A stretch of 64,000 nucleotides of DNA from Pseudomicrostroma phylloplanum (lineage: Eukaryota > Basidiomycota > Exobasidiomycetes > Microstromatales): positions 496,001 to 560,000 of the forward strand of contig BCHS01000010.1 in the NCBI GenBank assembly GCA_039545275.1. The letters run 5' to 3'. The translations under genes and the position numbers were made by a program. How positions within the stretch are numbered: the first letter of the stretch is position 1; each line of letters begins with the position of its first letter. A model generated the notes under the pieces. The model had not been told where the DNA came from and searched no databases. It was given only the letters and a program-made list of their open reading frames with translations. Shown piece after piece: positions 1 through 11,617 of the stretch.

Positions 1-1036
1 CTGTGGGTGCAGCGCCTGTTGTGTCATCCTCCTCGGCAGGCTCCGCAACCTCGCTACCACCAGCCGCTCCTTGCTCGATGGACCTGATAGTCTTCCGCAC
101 GAGCTTCTTGCTCAGGCCAGCGGTAGATTGTCCTCCATTCACCTGCTTGCTGCTCTCCCCTTCACCAGCAGTGGCTGCTGACTTTGAGGATGGCAGCTCA
201 TCGAGCTTTGGGGGATACGATTCGCCCAGGTCGGACCAGAGCTTGAAGAGGATGAAAGAAAGCAGAGTGGTGTAGAGCTCCAGGAAGGTGGACATGATTC
301 GGAAATCGACATCGTGCGGTACATGTTGTGTGAATGGGTATGGTACCAGCCAGGTGATGTCCTTGCCTCTGATGGTGGCTTGGAAGTAGATGCCCTTGAT
401 GCTGAGGAAGGTCTTGCGCAGCGTCTTTGTCCTCACAATGTATTCGTCCCACTCCCTCTTCAGCCTCGAGCAGTGATCTACCACTCCATCCGGCAGGTTG
501 TACATCTTGGCGGGCAGGTTGGCAAAGAGGGCGATCATGCACAAGGCATCGTCAATGTCTCCCAATGCTTCATCGAATGTGGGGTAGCGCTGCTTGATGA
601 TGTGGTCGAGCGAGTACTGGGGCTTGGCATCCTCGAGGTTCTTAGCCGCCGCCCACTCCTTCCGACCAATGGCTCTCGAGAGCTTCTTGGCGAACGACTT
701 GTGCTCTCGCAGAGAGCGGAGGACCGGTTCATGGGCGAGGTATGCGATGTCCTTCGAGTAGAAGAACGAAGCAGGGGCTGTGGAGCCCTTGTTGGCCTTC
801 TTGACGTTACGAGGTTGCTGGGGATGGATGCCCTTGAGGATACAGAGTCTTCTGAAGTCAGAGAGTGAGATCTGGAGCTTCTTCAGAGCTGGACGGAGGA
901 GGTGTAGCGGGAAGAGCATTAGCTGCATGAAGCTGGGATGCGATTTCAGCGTGGCCTCGTGCTCTTACTCACCCTGGTTCCGGGTCACATAGTTCTTCGC
1001 CGCACCGGACTCTCCCTTCTTCTTCATTCGAGCCAT
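1..1036 (-). CDS. NOP7: Pescadillo homolog (ribosome biogenesis), 5' part
   Basis: Pescadillo (PES1/Nop7) is a nucleolar factor of the PeBoW complex, needed for 27S pre-rRNA processing and 60S subunit assembly. The N-terminus begins MARMKKKGESG, followed by NYVTRNQALKKLQISLSDFR and, later, a CILKGIHP stretch, all hallmarks of the pescadillo N-terminal domain. Exon 1 is 973-1036, the intron is 889-972 (GTGAGT donor) and exon 2 runs off the left edge; the split codon GCT restores phase. About 317 residues are visible, ending in an acidic linker. The BRCT domain expected in this family would lie outside the window. The gene is divergent from the next one. Confidence 0.93.
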
Positions 1037-1643
1037 GATGGATATGCAGAGGGTGAGGCAGGGGAGGTGAGGACGGTTGGCGGCACGGAGACGTGGTACC
1101 GAGAAAGAAACTTGGCTTGACCCACCTTCCGTTCAAAATTTGCCTGTGCCTCCGCTAGAGGCAACTCCGATCGTGTTGCTTACGTCAGCGCGACTGATTG
1201 GTCCCTTTCCGCACGGTCGCTCGATACCTTCTATGAGGTCACCTAGGGGCTTGCCGCTTTCGAAAGCTAAGCCGTAGCTTCGGTAGGATGTTTTCTCCGT
1301 ACTCCGGACCGAATTGATGCACCGCAAAGAAGTCTGGCACTGTTCCGGCGGCAGACGGGCCAGCCGTCACCGTTCCGTGCCATCCATTTCGCAGTAGACA
1401 CGATGGCTTGCAGCAACTATCGACGCCTGTGGTCGAGACCTATATAGCGCTCGCCCCAGGATGTCGCCTCTCTTCGCCTTCGTACATTCGTATAGTCATA
1501 CTCACCTCGCCATCAGCCCTCTAAAGCCTTCACCTCCTGTTCGAGCGAGTCGTTTTCGCCTTTGGCATCTCGGACGACCTCACATTTGCCCCTAGCATAC
1601 ACATTGCAGAGCAGGCACCGTTTTTCTTACAACAGGCATCACA
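1037..1643. other. Intergenic, divergent promoter region NOP7 / four-TM gene
   Basis: This 607-bp stretch holds the 5' flanks of two divergent genes. A TATATAG string lies near 1441. Short ORFs here show no protein character, and I see no RNA gene. Confidence 0.6.
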
Positions 1644-2413
1644 ATGTGGTGCAACAACTGTGCTCTCATCTTGTAAGTACCAGGAGCGGGCGAATGTGCT
1701 CGCCCTTCCCGAATGTTAGTCATGTCGTCGGGCTGACCCGATCCCACCATACCCTCACTCATCAGCCCTCTGAGGGGCGGCGCGACCGTCTGGCTCCTTC
1801 TCATCGCCCTATACTCCTTCATCGGCTCCGTCTTCCTCTTCTACTGGGGTCCTTTCGTCTACTTTGTCTACCCAGAATGGACAGTCTACGCCGTCGTTGC
1901 TCTGCTGGTAGCCGGAGTGGCGATGCTGGCTGTGATTGGATTGACGACGAGGTCGTACATGTTGACACGATTGGCCTTCTTTGTTTGGCCGATGATGATG
2001 GTACTGGTGGCCATTAGAGGTGGAGTGATGGGTGAGTTTGGTCGACAGGGTAGACCGATTCTCTCCACGAAGGCGCGTTCGCTCATACGACCTCTTACAT
2101 CACTACCGCCCACATCTCCTGCACTCTCTCATCAGTCTTCCAGCTCAACAAGAACCAAAACAAGTTCCGCTGGGAATGCGCAAACGACTACGCCCTCTGG
2201 CCCGCCTCAGCCACTGCCGAGTACGCAATCTCCGGCGCTAGCATGCCGAAGCTGGTGTGCGAGTATGGGTTCCACAGCTTCTACACCGGCGTGGCCGTCT
2301 CGCTGGTGCTGGACTTGATGTTCCAGATCTATGGGTGGTTCCTCGTCTGGAGGTACAAGGCGAGCTTGGAGCATGCTTACCGTTTGCTGCAGACTGGGAA
2401 GGCACTGTACTGA
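1644..2413 (+). CDS. Fungal four-transmembrane protein, function unknown
   Basis: Exons 1644-1672, 1766-2031 and 2136-2413 join in phase to encode 190 aa. The product starts MWCNNCALIFPLRGG and has about four hydrophobic segments: three close together in the first 100 residues and one near residues 145-170. A conserved-looking hydrophilic loop with QLNKNQNKFRWEC lies between TM3 and TM4. The CNNC motif at the extreme N-terminus followed by PLRGG resembles small tetraspan proteins I associate with fungi, but I cannot name the family. It is probably in the endomembrane system or plasma membrane. The splice structure and hydrophobicity make the gene itself convincing; the function is open. Confidence 0.8.
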
Positions 2414-2792
2414 GGATGGATGTAAAGGGGGTAATCGTGCAGGACCCTCGCTCATCGATGCAGTATGAGTACCTTTCACGAAGCCATGCGAACCCCGCAT
2501 AATACTCGACATCTCCAAAGTCTCCCTTTCTTTCCGTTGTCTATTTTTTCCTATTCGATCGCTTTTCTCATACTCTCTCGTAATCGATACCCATGCTCAC
2601 TCAAAAGTCAGAAGGAGCGACCCACGTCACCGTATCTCTGATTCATGTGCAGACTTGCAAGCGACGAGCGGCGTGCATATGCCATAAGGGCCAGATTTCA
2701 TTAATGACTGACTGCCCAAGACATAGCAAACCCTTGTGTCCTTCCAGTTTTATTTTACTCTCTCGACCCTATGCGAACGGCAGAGACTCGAA
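2414..2792. other. Intergenic, convergent 3' ends
   Basis: This 379-bp stretch separates the stop codons of the four-TM gene and FPR1. It is more AT-rich than the neighbouring exons, as expected for 3' UTRs and polyadenylation. Nothing else was seen. Confidence 0.6.
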
Positions 2793-3351
2793 TTAAGAGC
2801 TCTTTCCGTTGATGGCCAGGAGCTCGACCTCGAACTTGAGGGTAGCGTTGGCGGGGATGACGGGAGGGTAGCCTCGGGGTCCGTAGGCGTAGTCGGGGGT
2901 GCAGATCAGGTTGGCCTTCTGTCCGAGGGAGAGCTGGGGAACACCCTCGTCCCATCCCTTGATGACTTGGCCTGAGCGAGGGGAGAAGAAGTAAAAGTGA
3001 ACAACGTCAGCTCGAGAAGCCAAGTGCGAAAGTGCGATGGAGCTTGGAGGCCTTACTCACCGACACCGATCTGGGTCTGGAAGGGAGATCCACGGTCTCG
3101 GGACGAGTCGAACTTGCTGCCGTCCTGGAGGGTACCGACGTAGTGCATGGAGACCTGAACAGGGGGAGCGATGAGTTGAGCGAGGTCAGTGTCGAGTTCA
3201 GCTCAGAAGGCAAAGTGGCCAGCTTCGGGACGACATCTTGAACCTGCTGCACCGACTGTCATGGTCACCGTGCTGCGCTGCTCACCTTGTCTCCAGACTT
3301 GGGGAAGTTCTTGCCGTCACCGGCGGAAATGGTCTCGACTGTGACACCCAT
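2793..3351 (-). CDS. FPR1: FKBP12-type peptidyl-prolyl isomerase
   Basis: A small cytosolic prolyl isomerase and the expected receptor for FK506 and rapamycin. Exons 3286-3351, 3061-3154 and 2793-2971 give 112 aa, the usual FKBP12 length. Visible signatures are [20 protein letters not shown], then [20 protein letters not shown], the [17 protein letters not shown] loop, and a closing FEVELLAI strand. The aromatic and acidic residues of the drug pocket (Tyr of HYVG, Asp of KFDSS, Trp of KGWDEG) are present. It is a single domain without signal peptide or ER retention tail, which separates it from FKBP13-type proteins. It is divergent from FUM1. Confidence 0.96.
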
Positions 3352-3709
3352 TCTTTTGGCTGTTTGTGAGAAGGTACGACGAAAGAGAGTAGATGCGAGA
3401 ATGATGACTGATGGTCCGTTGGTGATGGATGAGTCACTGATGATGGGAGAAGAGAGAAGCAGAGGGAAGAACCCGGAGCAATCGATGGTGTGCCCGCGAT
3501 GCTCACAACGTGGAGGAGCAGCAAGGGCGGAGTCTGAAATTGCCACGTTGCGACTCGGGACGGGCAGGAAGCAACGCGGGTCTGATCGGCTTAGCGGCCA
3601 CGGAAGCCAAGCCAAGGCAGAGCGGCCTTCGCGGCACCCAATTTTGGCTCTCTGGCCCATCTGATTTCACTTCTTCTTCCCCACAAGATACCATCATTCG
3701 ACTAGCAAC
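3352..3709. promoter_or_regulatory. Shared divergent promoter region FPR1 / FUM1
   Basis: This 358-bp interval separates the two start codons. It contains overlapping GCCAAG copies near 3606 (GCCAAGCCAAGG), matching the PacC core, but their use is only a possibility. No small ORF with protein character was seen. Confidence 0.5.
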
Positions 3710-5587
3710 ATGGCAGCTCGAATCGCCCTGTCTCGTTCCGCAGCCGTAGCTGGACCTTCTAGAGTGAGTAGAACAGGCTGAAGCCCCCTTGCACCAATGC
3801 AGTGGACCGTCGAGTGAAGCTTCAGACAAGCGACAGAATCGATCTCGGAAAGCGCCAGCCAGGGTCATGTGGGAAACATCATCGGAGCAGCAGGGCAGGC
3901 CATCTTCCCCGCGAGTCCCATCATGCAGCCGACCTTCCTTCTCACACCTTCCTCCTTCCCCCTTCCCCCTCTCTCCCCATTACTCTTCCCTGCCGATACC
4001 ACTAGATCGCATCCGCTGCTTCACTGCGAGCCGCTACCCCTCTCAGAGTGCCATCCATTGCTGCCTCCAGGACCTTCGCTACCTCGCTTAGAGCCATGGT
4101 GAGTACGGGGGACACTACCGGCTCGCCTCGGAATTATCGCAGCCCCTCTCATCCTTCGCATCTCCTCTTGCCATCCCTCTCAGTCCGAGTTCCGTGAAGA
4201 AGCCGACACCTTCGGCCCCCTCAAGGTGCCCGCAGACCGATACTGGGGAGCCCAGACGCAGCGATCCCTCCAGAACTTCGACATCGGAGGTCCTGCCGAG
4301 CGCATGCCCCTGCCACTCATCCAGGCTTTCGGTGTCCTGAAGAAGGCAGCTGCTCACGTCAACCAGACCTACGGTCTCGACCCCAAGGTAGCCAAAGCCA
4401 TCTCAGAAGCTGCCGATGAAGTCATCTCGGGCAAGCTCGAGTCCCACTTTCCCCTCGTCGTCTTCCAGACTGGATCGGGAACCCAGTCCAACATGAACGT
4501 CAATGAGGTCATCTCCAATCGAGCTATCGAGATGCTTGGAGGTGAGTTGGGCAGCAAGAAGCCCGTCCACCCCAACGACCACGTCAACATGAGTCAGAGC
4601 AGCAACGACACCTTCCCCACTGCCATGCACGTCTCTGCCGTGCTGCAGATCACCCAGCTCCTCATCCCAGCCATGGAGGAGCTCCATGCCGCTCTGGACA
4701 AGAAGCGCGCCGAATTCGACGACATCATCAAGATCGGTCGAACCCACTTGCAGGATGCTACGCCCCTCACTCTCGGACAGGAATTCAGCGGGTACGTCAA
4801 GCAGGTGGAGAATGGCATTGACCGAGTCAAGGGAGTTTTGCCTCGTTTGAGCCTTCTGGCCCAGGGCGGTACTGCCGTTGGTACTGGTTTGAACACCTAC
4901 AAGGGCTTCGACACCAAGGTCGCTGCCGAGATCTCCAAGATCACCGGTGTGGAGTTCAAGACTGCTCCCAACAAGTTCGAGGCCTTGGCTGCCCACGACG
5001 CCATTGTGGAGGCATCGGGAGCCCTGAACGTGGTAGCTGTGAGCTTCATGAAGATCGCCAACGACATCCGATACCTCGGTTCGGGACCTCGTTGCGGTCT
5101 GGGCGAGCTGAGCCTGCCAGAGAATGAGCCTGGAAGCTCGATCATGCCCGGTAAGGTGAACCCCACCCAGTGTGAGGCTCTAACCATGGTTGCTGCTCAG
5201 GTCATGGGCAACAACATGACCATCTCCGTCGCTGGATCGTACGGTCAATTCGAGCTCAACGTCTTCAAGCCGGTGCTGATCAAGAACCTGCTGCAGTCCA
5301 TTCGCCTGCTGGCAGATGGAGCCAGGTCATTCACCAAGAACTGCGTGGTGGGCATCGAGGCGAACCGGGACACGATCCACAAGATTCTCAACGAGTCGTT
5401 GATGCTGGCCACGATTCTCAACTCGCACCTGGGTTACGACACGGTGGCCAAATGTGCCAAGAAGGCGCACAAGGAGGGCAAGACGCTCAAGGAGGCGACT
5501 GTTGAGCTGGGTGCCCTGACACCGGAGAAGTTCGACGAGCTGGTGAGGCCCGAGCTGATGCTGTACCCCGATGAACCACCCAAGTAA
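3710..5587 (+). CDS. FUM1: Fumarate hydratase, class II, mitochondrial
   Basis: Catalyses reversible hydration of fumarate to malate in the TCA cycle. Exons 3710-3763, 4006-4098 and 4184-5587 give 516 aa. The first 49 residues (exons 1-2) are rich in Arg, Ser and Ala and lack acids, a classic mitochondrial presequence. The body starts [22 protein letters not shown]. The lyase signature [15 protein letters not shown] is intact, as are [11 protein letters not shown], the [20 protein letters not shown] active-site stretch and the [10 protein letters not shown] segment. The second intron falls exactly after Met49, the last residue of the presequence. Acceptor choice at 4005 was fixed by the only phase that keeps the frame open. 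Confidence 0.97.
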
Positions 5588-7001
5588 GCGGGCATCACCT
5601 GCGATGGATTGGGTTGGATTCGAGAGTGGTGTAGCATGGCAAGAGGTGCGAGCCTGCCTGCTCGTAGATGGCGGAAGATTAGATGGCGGAGTCTCTACTG
5701 ATACGTATTTGCTGCTAGCATGTATGGCGGTGAGCAGCAGGCGCCAATTTTATACACAATCGTTACCATTCTGCCAGTAGACCAGATTGTCAAAGTAAAA
5801 CTCGGTGTAGCTGCCAGCAGGAGAGGTGAGGTCGACGTCGAGTCTTTACCCTACGCCCTAAGGGCCATTCGGGGAAGCACGCTCCCTGTGTGCAGCGTAG
5901 CTAGGGCTAGCACTAGCCTAGCCTAACCTTGGTTCCAAACCCGGCGAATTCTTCTCTTCTCGTCTCCGCCTGTAGCCTGTAGCGGCCCTTTTTCCTGCTG
6001 GCCTCCGCTCGCCTGGCCCGGCCTGGCGGTGAAGGCTAGCTGGCCTCGGCAATCGGACACGGTCGGCGGAAGGGCGACGCACGCGAGTGGTGCGCACATT
6101 TCAAGGCAAGCCCACGGAATGTGACGTGTGTCTCTCTCCGCCTGCGCTCTCCGCGCTCCGCGCTCCGCCGGCATTGGAGCAAAAGGCACTGGAGCACTGG
6201 AAGTGTTGGTGTGTTGTTCTGCAGGTAGATGCCGCTGGTAAGCGCCACGATTCGATTCCATTTCGCTGAATTCTTCCTCTCTTTCGCGACCCTAGCCCTG
6301 ACCCTGACCCTGACCCTGGCTTTCTCTCTGGGGTAGTGTTCTTCTTACTTGACTAGGCAGGTTGGGGTTGTGCAAGTGCATGTCTAGAGGACGGCATCTG
6401 CAGAGGCAAAGAGGAGTCGTGTGGCTGTGGTGTGGCATGACGGTGTGTGTGCATGTGCAAGGGTAGGTGTGTGCGTGTGTGTAGCGAAGAGGGGCGGCAG
6501 AGATGTGCACATTCCTCCTGTCCCGCCCCGCCCCGCCGCTGCTGAGGCTTCGGCAACATAGTCTCCAAAGCAGCAAACACTCTCAGCCCGGGGTTTACAG
6601 TGAAGCCAGGCCAGGCCAGGCTAAGGGACATCAATTTCCGGTCCGCGGTGCCTGAGTGTCTGCGTGTGCGTGTGTGTGGTGCCTCTGTCCCTTGGCTGTG
6701 GCCTCTGTTCTGCCGAGCTGCGCTGCGCTTCCACCCTCCAACGCTGCCCCCCGCTCTCGGTCCTGGTCCTTCTTTTACTCCTCACCTCACCCCTTACCAC
6801 TCCTACCATCCCCCTTACCCCTCACCTACCCCCCTTTTTACCCCACTTACCTTCCCGTATTGAACATCACATCTTTGATCCTCTTTTGCCCAGAAACACT
6901 TTTGCTCGTCGTTCTCTACACAACCCACATTCTTTACTAGATCCCACCTGCTCTCCCCTGCCCTCACCTCCCAGACTCTCCCCTCGCACTCCCTTCACAA
7001 G
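5588..7001. other. Intergenic region with imperfect hairpin and simple repeats
   Basis: This 1.4-kb stretch between FUM1 and the GPI protein gene has no convincing ORF. It contains an imperfect inverted repeat rich in CTAG near 5899-5922, CCCTGA repeats at 6296-6318, and GT-rich tracts around 6430-6480 and 6655-6680. A strongly pyrimidine-rich tract at about 6775-7000 leads directly into the downstream ATG and is probably its core promoter and 5' UTR. Confidence 0.55.
6296..6318. repeat. Short CCCTGA tandem repeat
   Basis: About three and a half copies of CCCTGA. It differs from the common CCCTAA telomere unit and is short and internal, so it is treated as a simple repeat. Confidence 0.7.
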
Positions 7002-7929
7002 ATGTCCTCTACCAAGTTCGCTCTCAGTGCCATTGCCTCTCTGGCCTCCTCTATGCTCCTCCTCGCCTCGCCAGCAGCAGCAGCTACCGCCGTCACACCC
7101 ACTGCTCCTGGACCTGGAGAGGTCTTCACTGCTGGTGGAGACTGCTCCACCACTTGGACACCGGCTACTGGCAACTCGTGGAAGAACATGACCATTGAGC
7201 GTGAGTCCGACAGAAGCTCAATTCATCCTCGGATCAACAAGGATCGAGAGCTGACCGCCTCCCTTCTCACCTACATCTTCACCTCTCTTGCTCCCCCCAG
7301 TCATGACCGGTTCCAACCTCGCCATGGTCTCCCTCGCAAAGGTGGCCACCGGCCTGGACGGCACTTCATCCAGCACCACCACCTTCACCTACACTTGTCC
7401 CGAAGTGACCCTATACAGTGCAGTGTACTTCTACCAGTTCACCCACGGCAACGAAAAGGACCCAACCTGGACTACTCGTTTCACCATCCAGTCTGCCAGC
7501 GGAGAGTCCGTCGACCCCCCAATGTCGGAGGTGAGCGGTGGAGAGACCGTCTACTATGGTACTGGTGCACTGGCAAACTCGGCCACTACTGTGGCTACCG
7601 GAAGTGCTGGCGCAGCAGAGGGTACGGCTGCTGGTACTACCACCATTACCGGTACTGGATCGGGAAGCACGGCTACTACTGCTGCTGACAATTCTAGCAC
7701 CACGGACGCCGCCGCCGTTGCTGCCAACACGACTACTTCGGCTGCTAGCACGAGCACACAGAGTGGAATGACCTCGTCTAAGACGTCGGCTGCTAACAGC
7801 TCGACGGCGACGAACAGCTCGAGCAATGCTGCCACCTCCTCGTCGACCTCAGGCGCTTCCATCGGCGCGGTTGTGTCGTCATTCGGAGCCCTCTTTGCCG
7901 TGAGCGCCGCCTTTGTCGCCCTGATCTAA
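7002..7929 (+). CDS. GPI-anchored Ser/Thr-rich protein, Kre9/Knh1-like domain
   Basis: Exons 7002-7200 and 7301-7929 give 275 aa. A signal peptide covers about residues 1-28 (basic start, then a Leu/Ala core ending SPAAAA). The domain that follows has PTAPGPGEVFTAGGDCSTTW, then GSNLAMVSLAKV, FTYTCPEV and FYQFTHG, the pattern of the Ser-Thr-rich GPI-anchored (Kre9/Knh) family linked to cell-wall beta-glucan. Residues about 170-250 are a Ser/Thr/Ala/Asn stalk likely to be heavily O-glycosylated. The C-terminus is a hydrophobic segment ending VALI with no basic tail, as expected for GPI attachment. The intron phase was confirmed by continuity of the domain. Confidence 0.88.
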
Positions 7930-8519
7930 GTCTAGCAAGCACGCAGTCAGCTCGATGAGATGAGCAGAGGAAGACACGGGAATCAAAGGGGTCGCTTGAT
8001 GCGATTCGAATGCTGCGTGCAGAGCTTCTGTTGAAGGCTCCGCCCTCCCTCCCCTCCCACGAGATCTCCCTGTTCAATCCTTGCTCCGACTAAAGGTATT
8101 CCCGTCTGTCTATACACTTCATGTCCTTCCTCCGCCCCGCACCATTGTGGCCCGTCTGAGCTCCGGCCATTCGCACTATCAATTTCCTCCTGTGTATCTC
8201 TTTTCCTCTGTCATTTTCAATCGTCCCTCTCTGCTTTGTTCTGTTCTGTTCTGTTCAATCATGTCCGATTTGCCTGCCTGCCTCTGGCAAATCAAAACGC
8301 ATAGCCTCGCTGGTATTCTTCCTCTTCCTCTTCTTCGCTCGTGGCCTCGGCTCTTGGCTCTTGGCTCCTTTTGCATTCCAGCGCATGTGACTAATTAGAG
8401 GGAGGGATTACAGCGTAGCATAAGGTACAACAAGAACTCCGCGTTTCGAATCTCTCCATATCTCCAGACCTTCAAGACCTTTGAGGCCTTAGCAGGCCTT
8501 TGAGGCCTTAGCAGGCCTT
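7930..8519. other. Intergenic, convergent 3' ends
   Basis: This 590-bp gap separates the stop codons of the GPI protein gene and the bZIP gene. It holds 3' UTR sequence and, at its right end, a 19-bp tandem repeat. No ORF with protein character was found. Confidence 0.6.
8481..8518. repeat. 19-bp tandem direct repeat, two copies
   Basis: Two identical 19-bp units containing AGGCCT palindromes lie end to end at 8481-8499 and 8500-8518. They end one base before the stop codon of the bZIP gene on the other strand, so they would form the very start of its 3' UTR. Confidence 0.85.
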
Positions 8520-11281
8520 TCAGACCTGCCCCATCATCACTGCCGTCGGTGGAGTTGCTGGGGCATGAGAGCCAGCTCCATCTCCTGCTGTATATCCAGG
8601 GGTACCAGCTGCGGTAGTGGTGGCGGCACCGGCAATAGTGCTGCCTATATGGCTGTTGCCGACGTTGTTGCTGTTGCTGCTCGTCAGCGCGCCTCCTGGT
8701 GCTCCTACGCCCCCAGCACCGATCCCGTTGGGGGCTGCACCGCTTGCATTCGCAGCGCTGCCACCACTGCCACTGCCACTGCCACTGCCGTTCCTTTCGA
8801 GCAAAGCGGGAGGGGTGGAAGCTGCTGTGCCTGGTGCCCCAGTCCCCGTTCCTGCTCCCGAGCTACCCGTATTAGATGATGGTCCGCCCAGTCCCACTCC
8901 TGCTCCAACTCCGGCTCCTCCTCCACCACCACCACCACCACCACCACCACCACCACTCCCGACGAGGGCGTGCAGCTCCCTCCCGCTGAGCGGTCCCATC
9001 CCCTGCCCGGCCCTCCACCGATTTGTAGCACTAACCGTCTCCCGCGTCGCCAAGCTCGGATACCTAAGCAAGAATGCGTGGTCCAGCTGGTACGTCTTTT
9101 CGCTGAATACGTCCCCTTCTCCCACTTTCGCGCTGGACAACAGGGAGAACATCACCTCGTCCAGGTTCAGGTTGGCGCGATTGATGATGAGCGCGTCACG
9201 GAGAGAGGGGAAGGGAGCACTGTCGATGATTGGGTCGTGGGGACGGGTGAGCTGGAGGTGCGTTGGGCGGAGCAGGGCGGGGAGGTGGTAGGATGCGTTG
9301 CGCCGATCTGTCGTACGTCGAGAGGAGCAAGAAGAGAAGAAGAAGGGGTCAGTGATTATGCCTAACGCCGAAGATAGACGAAGTAGGGCCAAGCAATGTA
9401 GACGCATGACCTAGCAGTACTCACAATTGCTCATCTCATACGACATTCGAATAGCAGCTTGCGTCATCCTCTGCATATCCTCCTCCGTCTGCATCGTTCC
9501 CCCATCCTGACTATCCACATTCGCAGCCGAGTCACACCGCGAAGGATCCGGATGAAAATTGGGGATAAAGTCGGTCCTGCCTTGACTGGCCCTCACTCGC
9601 GCGAGCTGGTTGGACAGGGCGGTCATGCGCTGGAACCCGCTCTCGTCTTGGAAGTTGCGGAGGGAGTCGATGAAAGCCTGGGCGCATTGGGAGATGCCCT
9701 TGGGAGTATCGGTAGCCGCGAAGCCGCGCATCGCTGCTTGTTGCGAGGGCGGTAAGGGCCGGGCCGTACTGGCCTGGTTGAGCGGTGCGACGGGAGAAGG
9801 AGTGGCCGCTGCGCCCTGCATGAGCAGGTCGCTACCTCTATCGCTCGACGGGAAGAGGAAGGCTTCATTTGTGCCCTCGCCGAGAGCGTCAGCTCCGAAC
9901 AGACTTGCCATGAGCGCATCGTCCTGCGCGCTCATCGTCGACGAGAAGCCGAATGCGCTCGGAGGCATGGGACCATTGAACGGATTGAGGCTGGTCACAC
10001 CACCTGGGGTGGTCGCAGACCCGGGCGTAGCCACCTGCTGTTGCTGCGAAAACCCTCCGAGTGAGCTGCTGCTGATCGAAGGCAGCATTGAGAAGTCAAA
10101 GCTCTGAGGTGCGCTGAAGTTCACTTCGCCGCCCATGGGAGTAGCATTCTGAGGAGTCTGGGCCTGCTGGGCGGTGTTTGATCCACTCGCCTGCGCTGTT
10201 GGAGTCTCTTCGACATTGGTCTTCTGATTCCGCTTGCTACTCTTGGCAGCCTTCTGCGCATCTGTCGATGATGGACCTGGCGAGCCTCGCATCTCTGGCA
10301 GACCATCGACGGGTATGTTGGCCTCCTGACGCAGTTGTCGCAGCGCCTCACACTCCTTTGCTCCCGGCCAATTTTGCCAGGCATCCGTCATAGTCTTCTC
10401 CGACCTGCCGTTTATAGTACGGAAGAGCTCCTCGCGGCTTAGACCAGCCTGCTGCAAAGGTCCTCCGAGCAAGCCCTCTCCGATGAATCTGCCTAGTGAA
10501 CCTAGCAAGGATCGCAGCGTATTGTTCTCGCTGAGCAGACCTCTGAGAGCGAAACGCAATCGATCTACCTGCTCATCGTGGTCAGTTGAGAGAAGCTCGA
10601 CTCTTGCCTCCAAGGCTCGAATGTACTGCTGCTTGCGCTGTCTGAACTCCCTCTGAGCAATCCTGTTCTGAGCTTTACGAAGTACCGCGGCGTCTTCTTC
10701 ATCTCCCAAGGCCTCGCCCGACTTGCCGCCAGCGGTCCCGTCGTCGTCTTCCGTGGCCTTTTTGCGCTTTGGTGCCTTCTTTTTGGCTGCTTTGCGACCC
10801 TGCTTTGATGTTGTAGCGTTCTGCAGGACGTTGAGGTGAGCGAGGAAAGAAGCGGTCAGCCTACCTGTATCTTTCCCTCTAGCCGATGCGGCTGCCCTAA
10901 GACAGCACCACTCACCTCTGCATCGCTGTCATGATCATCGTCACTACCACCGAGATCACCAAATGTGGAGTCCTCGCCTGCTCCCCCTCCCCCGAAGCCA
11001 GCGCTGCTTTGCAAGTTCTGCAGCCAGCTGGTCCCAGGCATATCAGCATCTCCGGCCAATCCATCACCAAAGCCAAAGTCATTGCTATTGCCGGCAGAGG
11101 TAGATGCTTGGCCGAGAGCACCGTTTGCTCCTCTGCTGCCGCTACCACTGGCACTGTTATTACGGACCATACGAGGTTGTGGGCCGATGCTCATCGCCGC
11201 GGAGAAACCGGCGGAAATTGCTGTGGGAGAAGCATCGGTGAAGCGGTCCAGCGGGGAACGCCTCTTTTTTGCCGGCGGCAT
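8520..11281 (-). CDS. bZIP transcription factor with DUF3425 domain
   Basis: Exons 10916-11281, 9425-10820 and 8520-9307 encode about 849 aa. The N-terminus (MPPAKKRR) carries a nuclear-localisation-like cluster and an acidic segment. A Lys-rich tract precedes a bZIP basic region with QNRIAQREFRQRKQQYIRALE (about residues 162-185) and a leucine zipper. The middle is Gln/Ser/Pro-rich. Exon 3 encodes the DUF3425 pattern HLPALLRPTHLQLTRPHDP with SLRDALIINRANL and a second conserved block, seen in many fungal bZIP regulators. A Gly run encoded near 8921-8956 follows, then a low-complexity tail. Targets cannot be read from sequence. The start at 11281 is preferred over an in-frame upstream codon at 11329. 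Confidence 0.85.
8921..8956. repeat. CCA trinucleotide microsatellite (polyglycine on minus strand)
   Basis: An almost pure run of CCA/ACC lies inside the last bZIP exon and encodes the polyglycine run on the minus strand. It is likely to vary in length between strains. Confidence 0.85.
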
Positions 11282-11617
11282 GGCTGCAAAGGGTATGAGG
11301 GAGTGAGAAGGACTGAGGAGAAATCTCAAGGGGACAGCTCAGCTGCGTAGCAAGAGCATCAAGTGACCCGAGAGGGGAAAGAGGGAATGTAGAAAGGAAG
11401 GGAAACGTCTAATCGGCTTGTTCAGACAAATCCCGCCTGAGGGATGCGTTGCAATCGATTGCTGAGCTGCGTCTCCTTTGGCTCCGCCAATTTCTTCCCT
11501 TTCCGCTTGGCGGGGTGCGTGTGGGCTGCTGCTTGCTGCTGCTGCACGCATGACGAGATTCACACGCCCCCATCATCCATCACCTTCTTCTCTCCACCCA
11601 CATCAATCGATACCATC
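11282..11617. other. Shared divergent promoter region bZIP / TOM5
   Basis: This 336-bp interval separates two divergent starts. No recognisable motif stands out beyond a CT-rich tract before TOM5. Confidence 0.5.

Noticed and set aside
6296..6318. CCCTGA repeats as an internal telomere
   Set aside because: Only a few copies, the unit differs from usual fungal telomere repeats, and the region is flanked by ordinary genes.
8617..9291. A 224-aa Pro/Leu-rich ORF on the plus strand
   Set aside because: It is the antisense shadow of the Gly/Ala-rich last exon of the bZIP gene.
10863..10880. A microexon inside the first bZIP intron, bounded by TAG and GTAGG
   Set aside because: A single 95-nt intron from GTGAGT to CTGCAG joins both coding parts in phase without it, and the microexon would break the frame.
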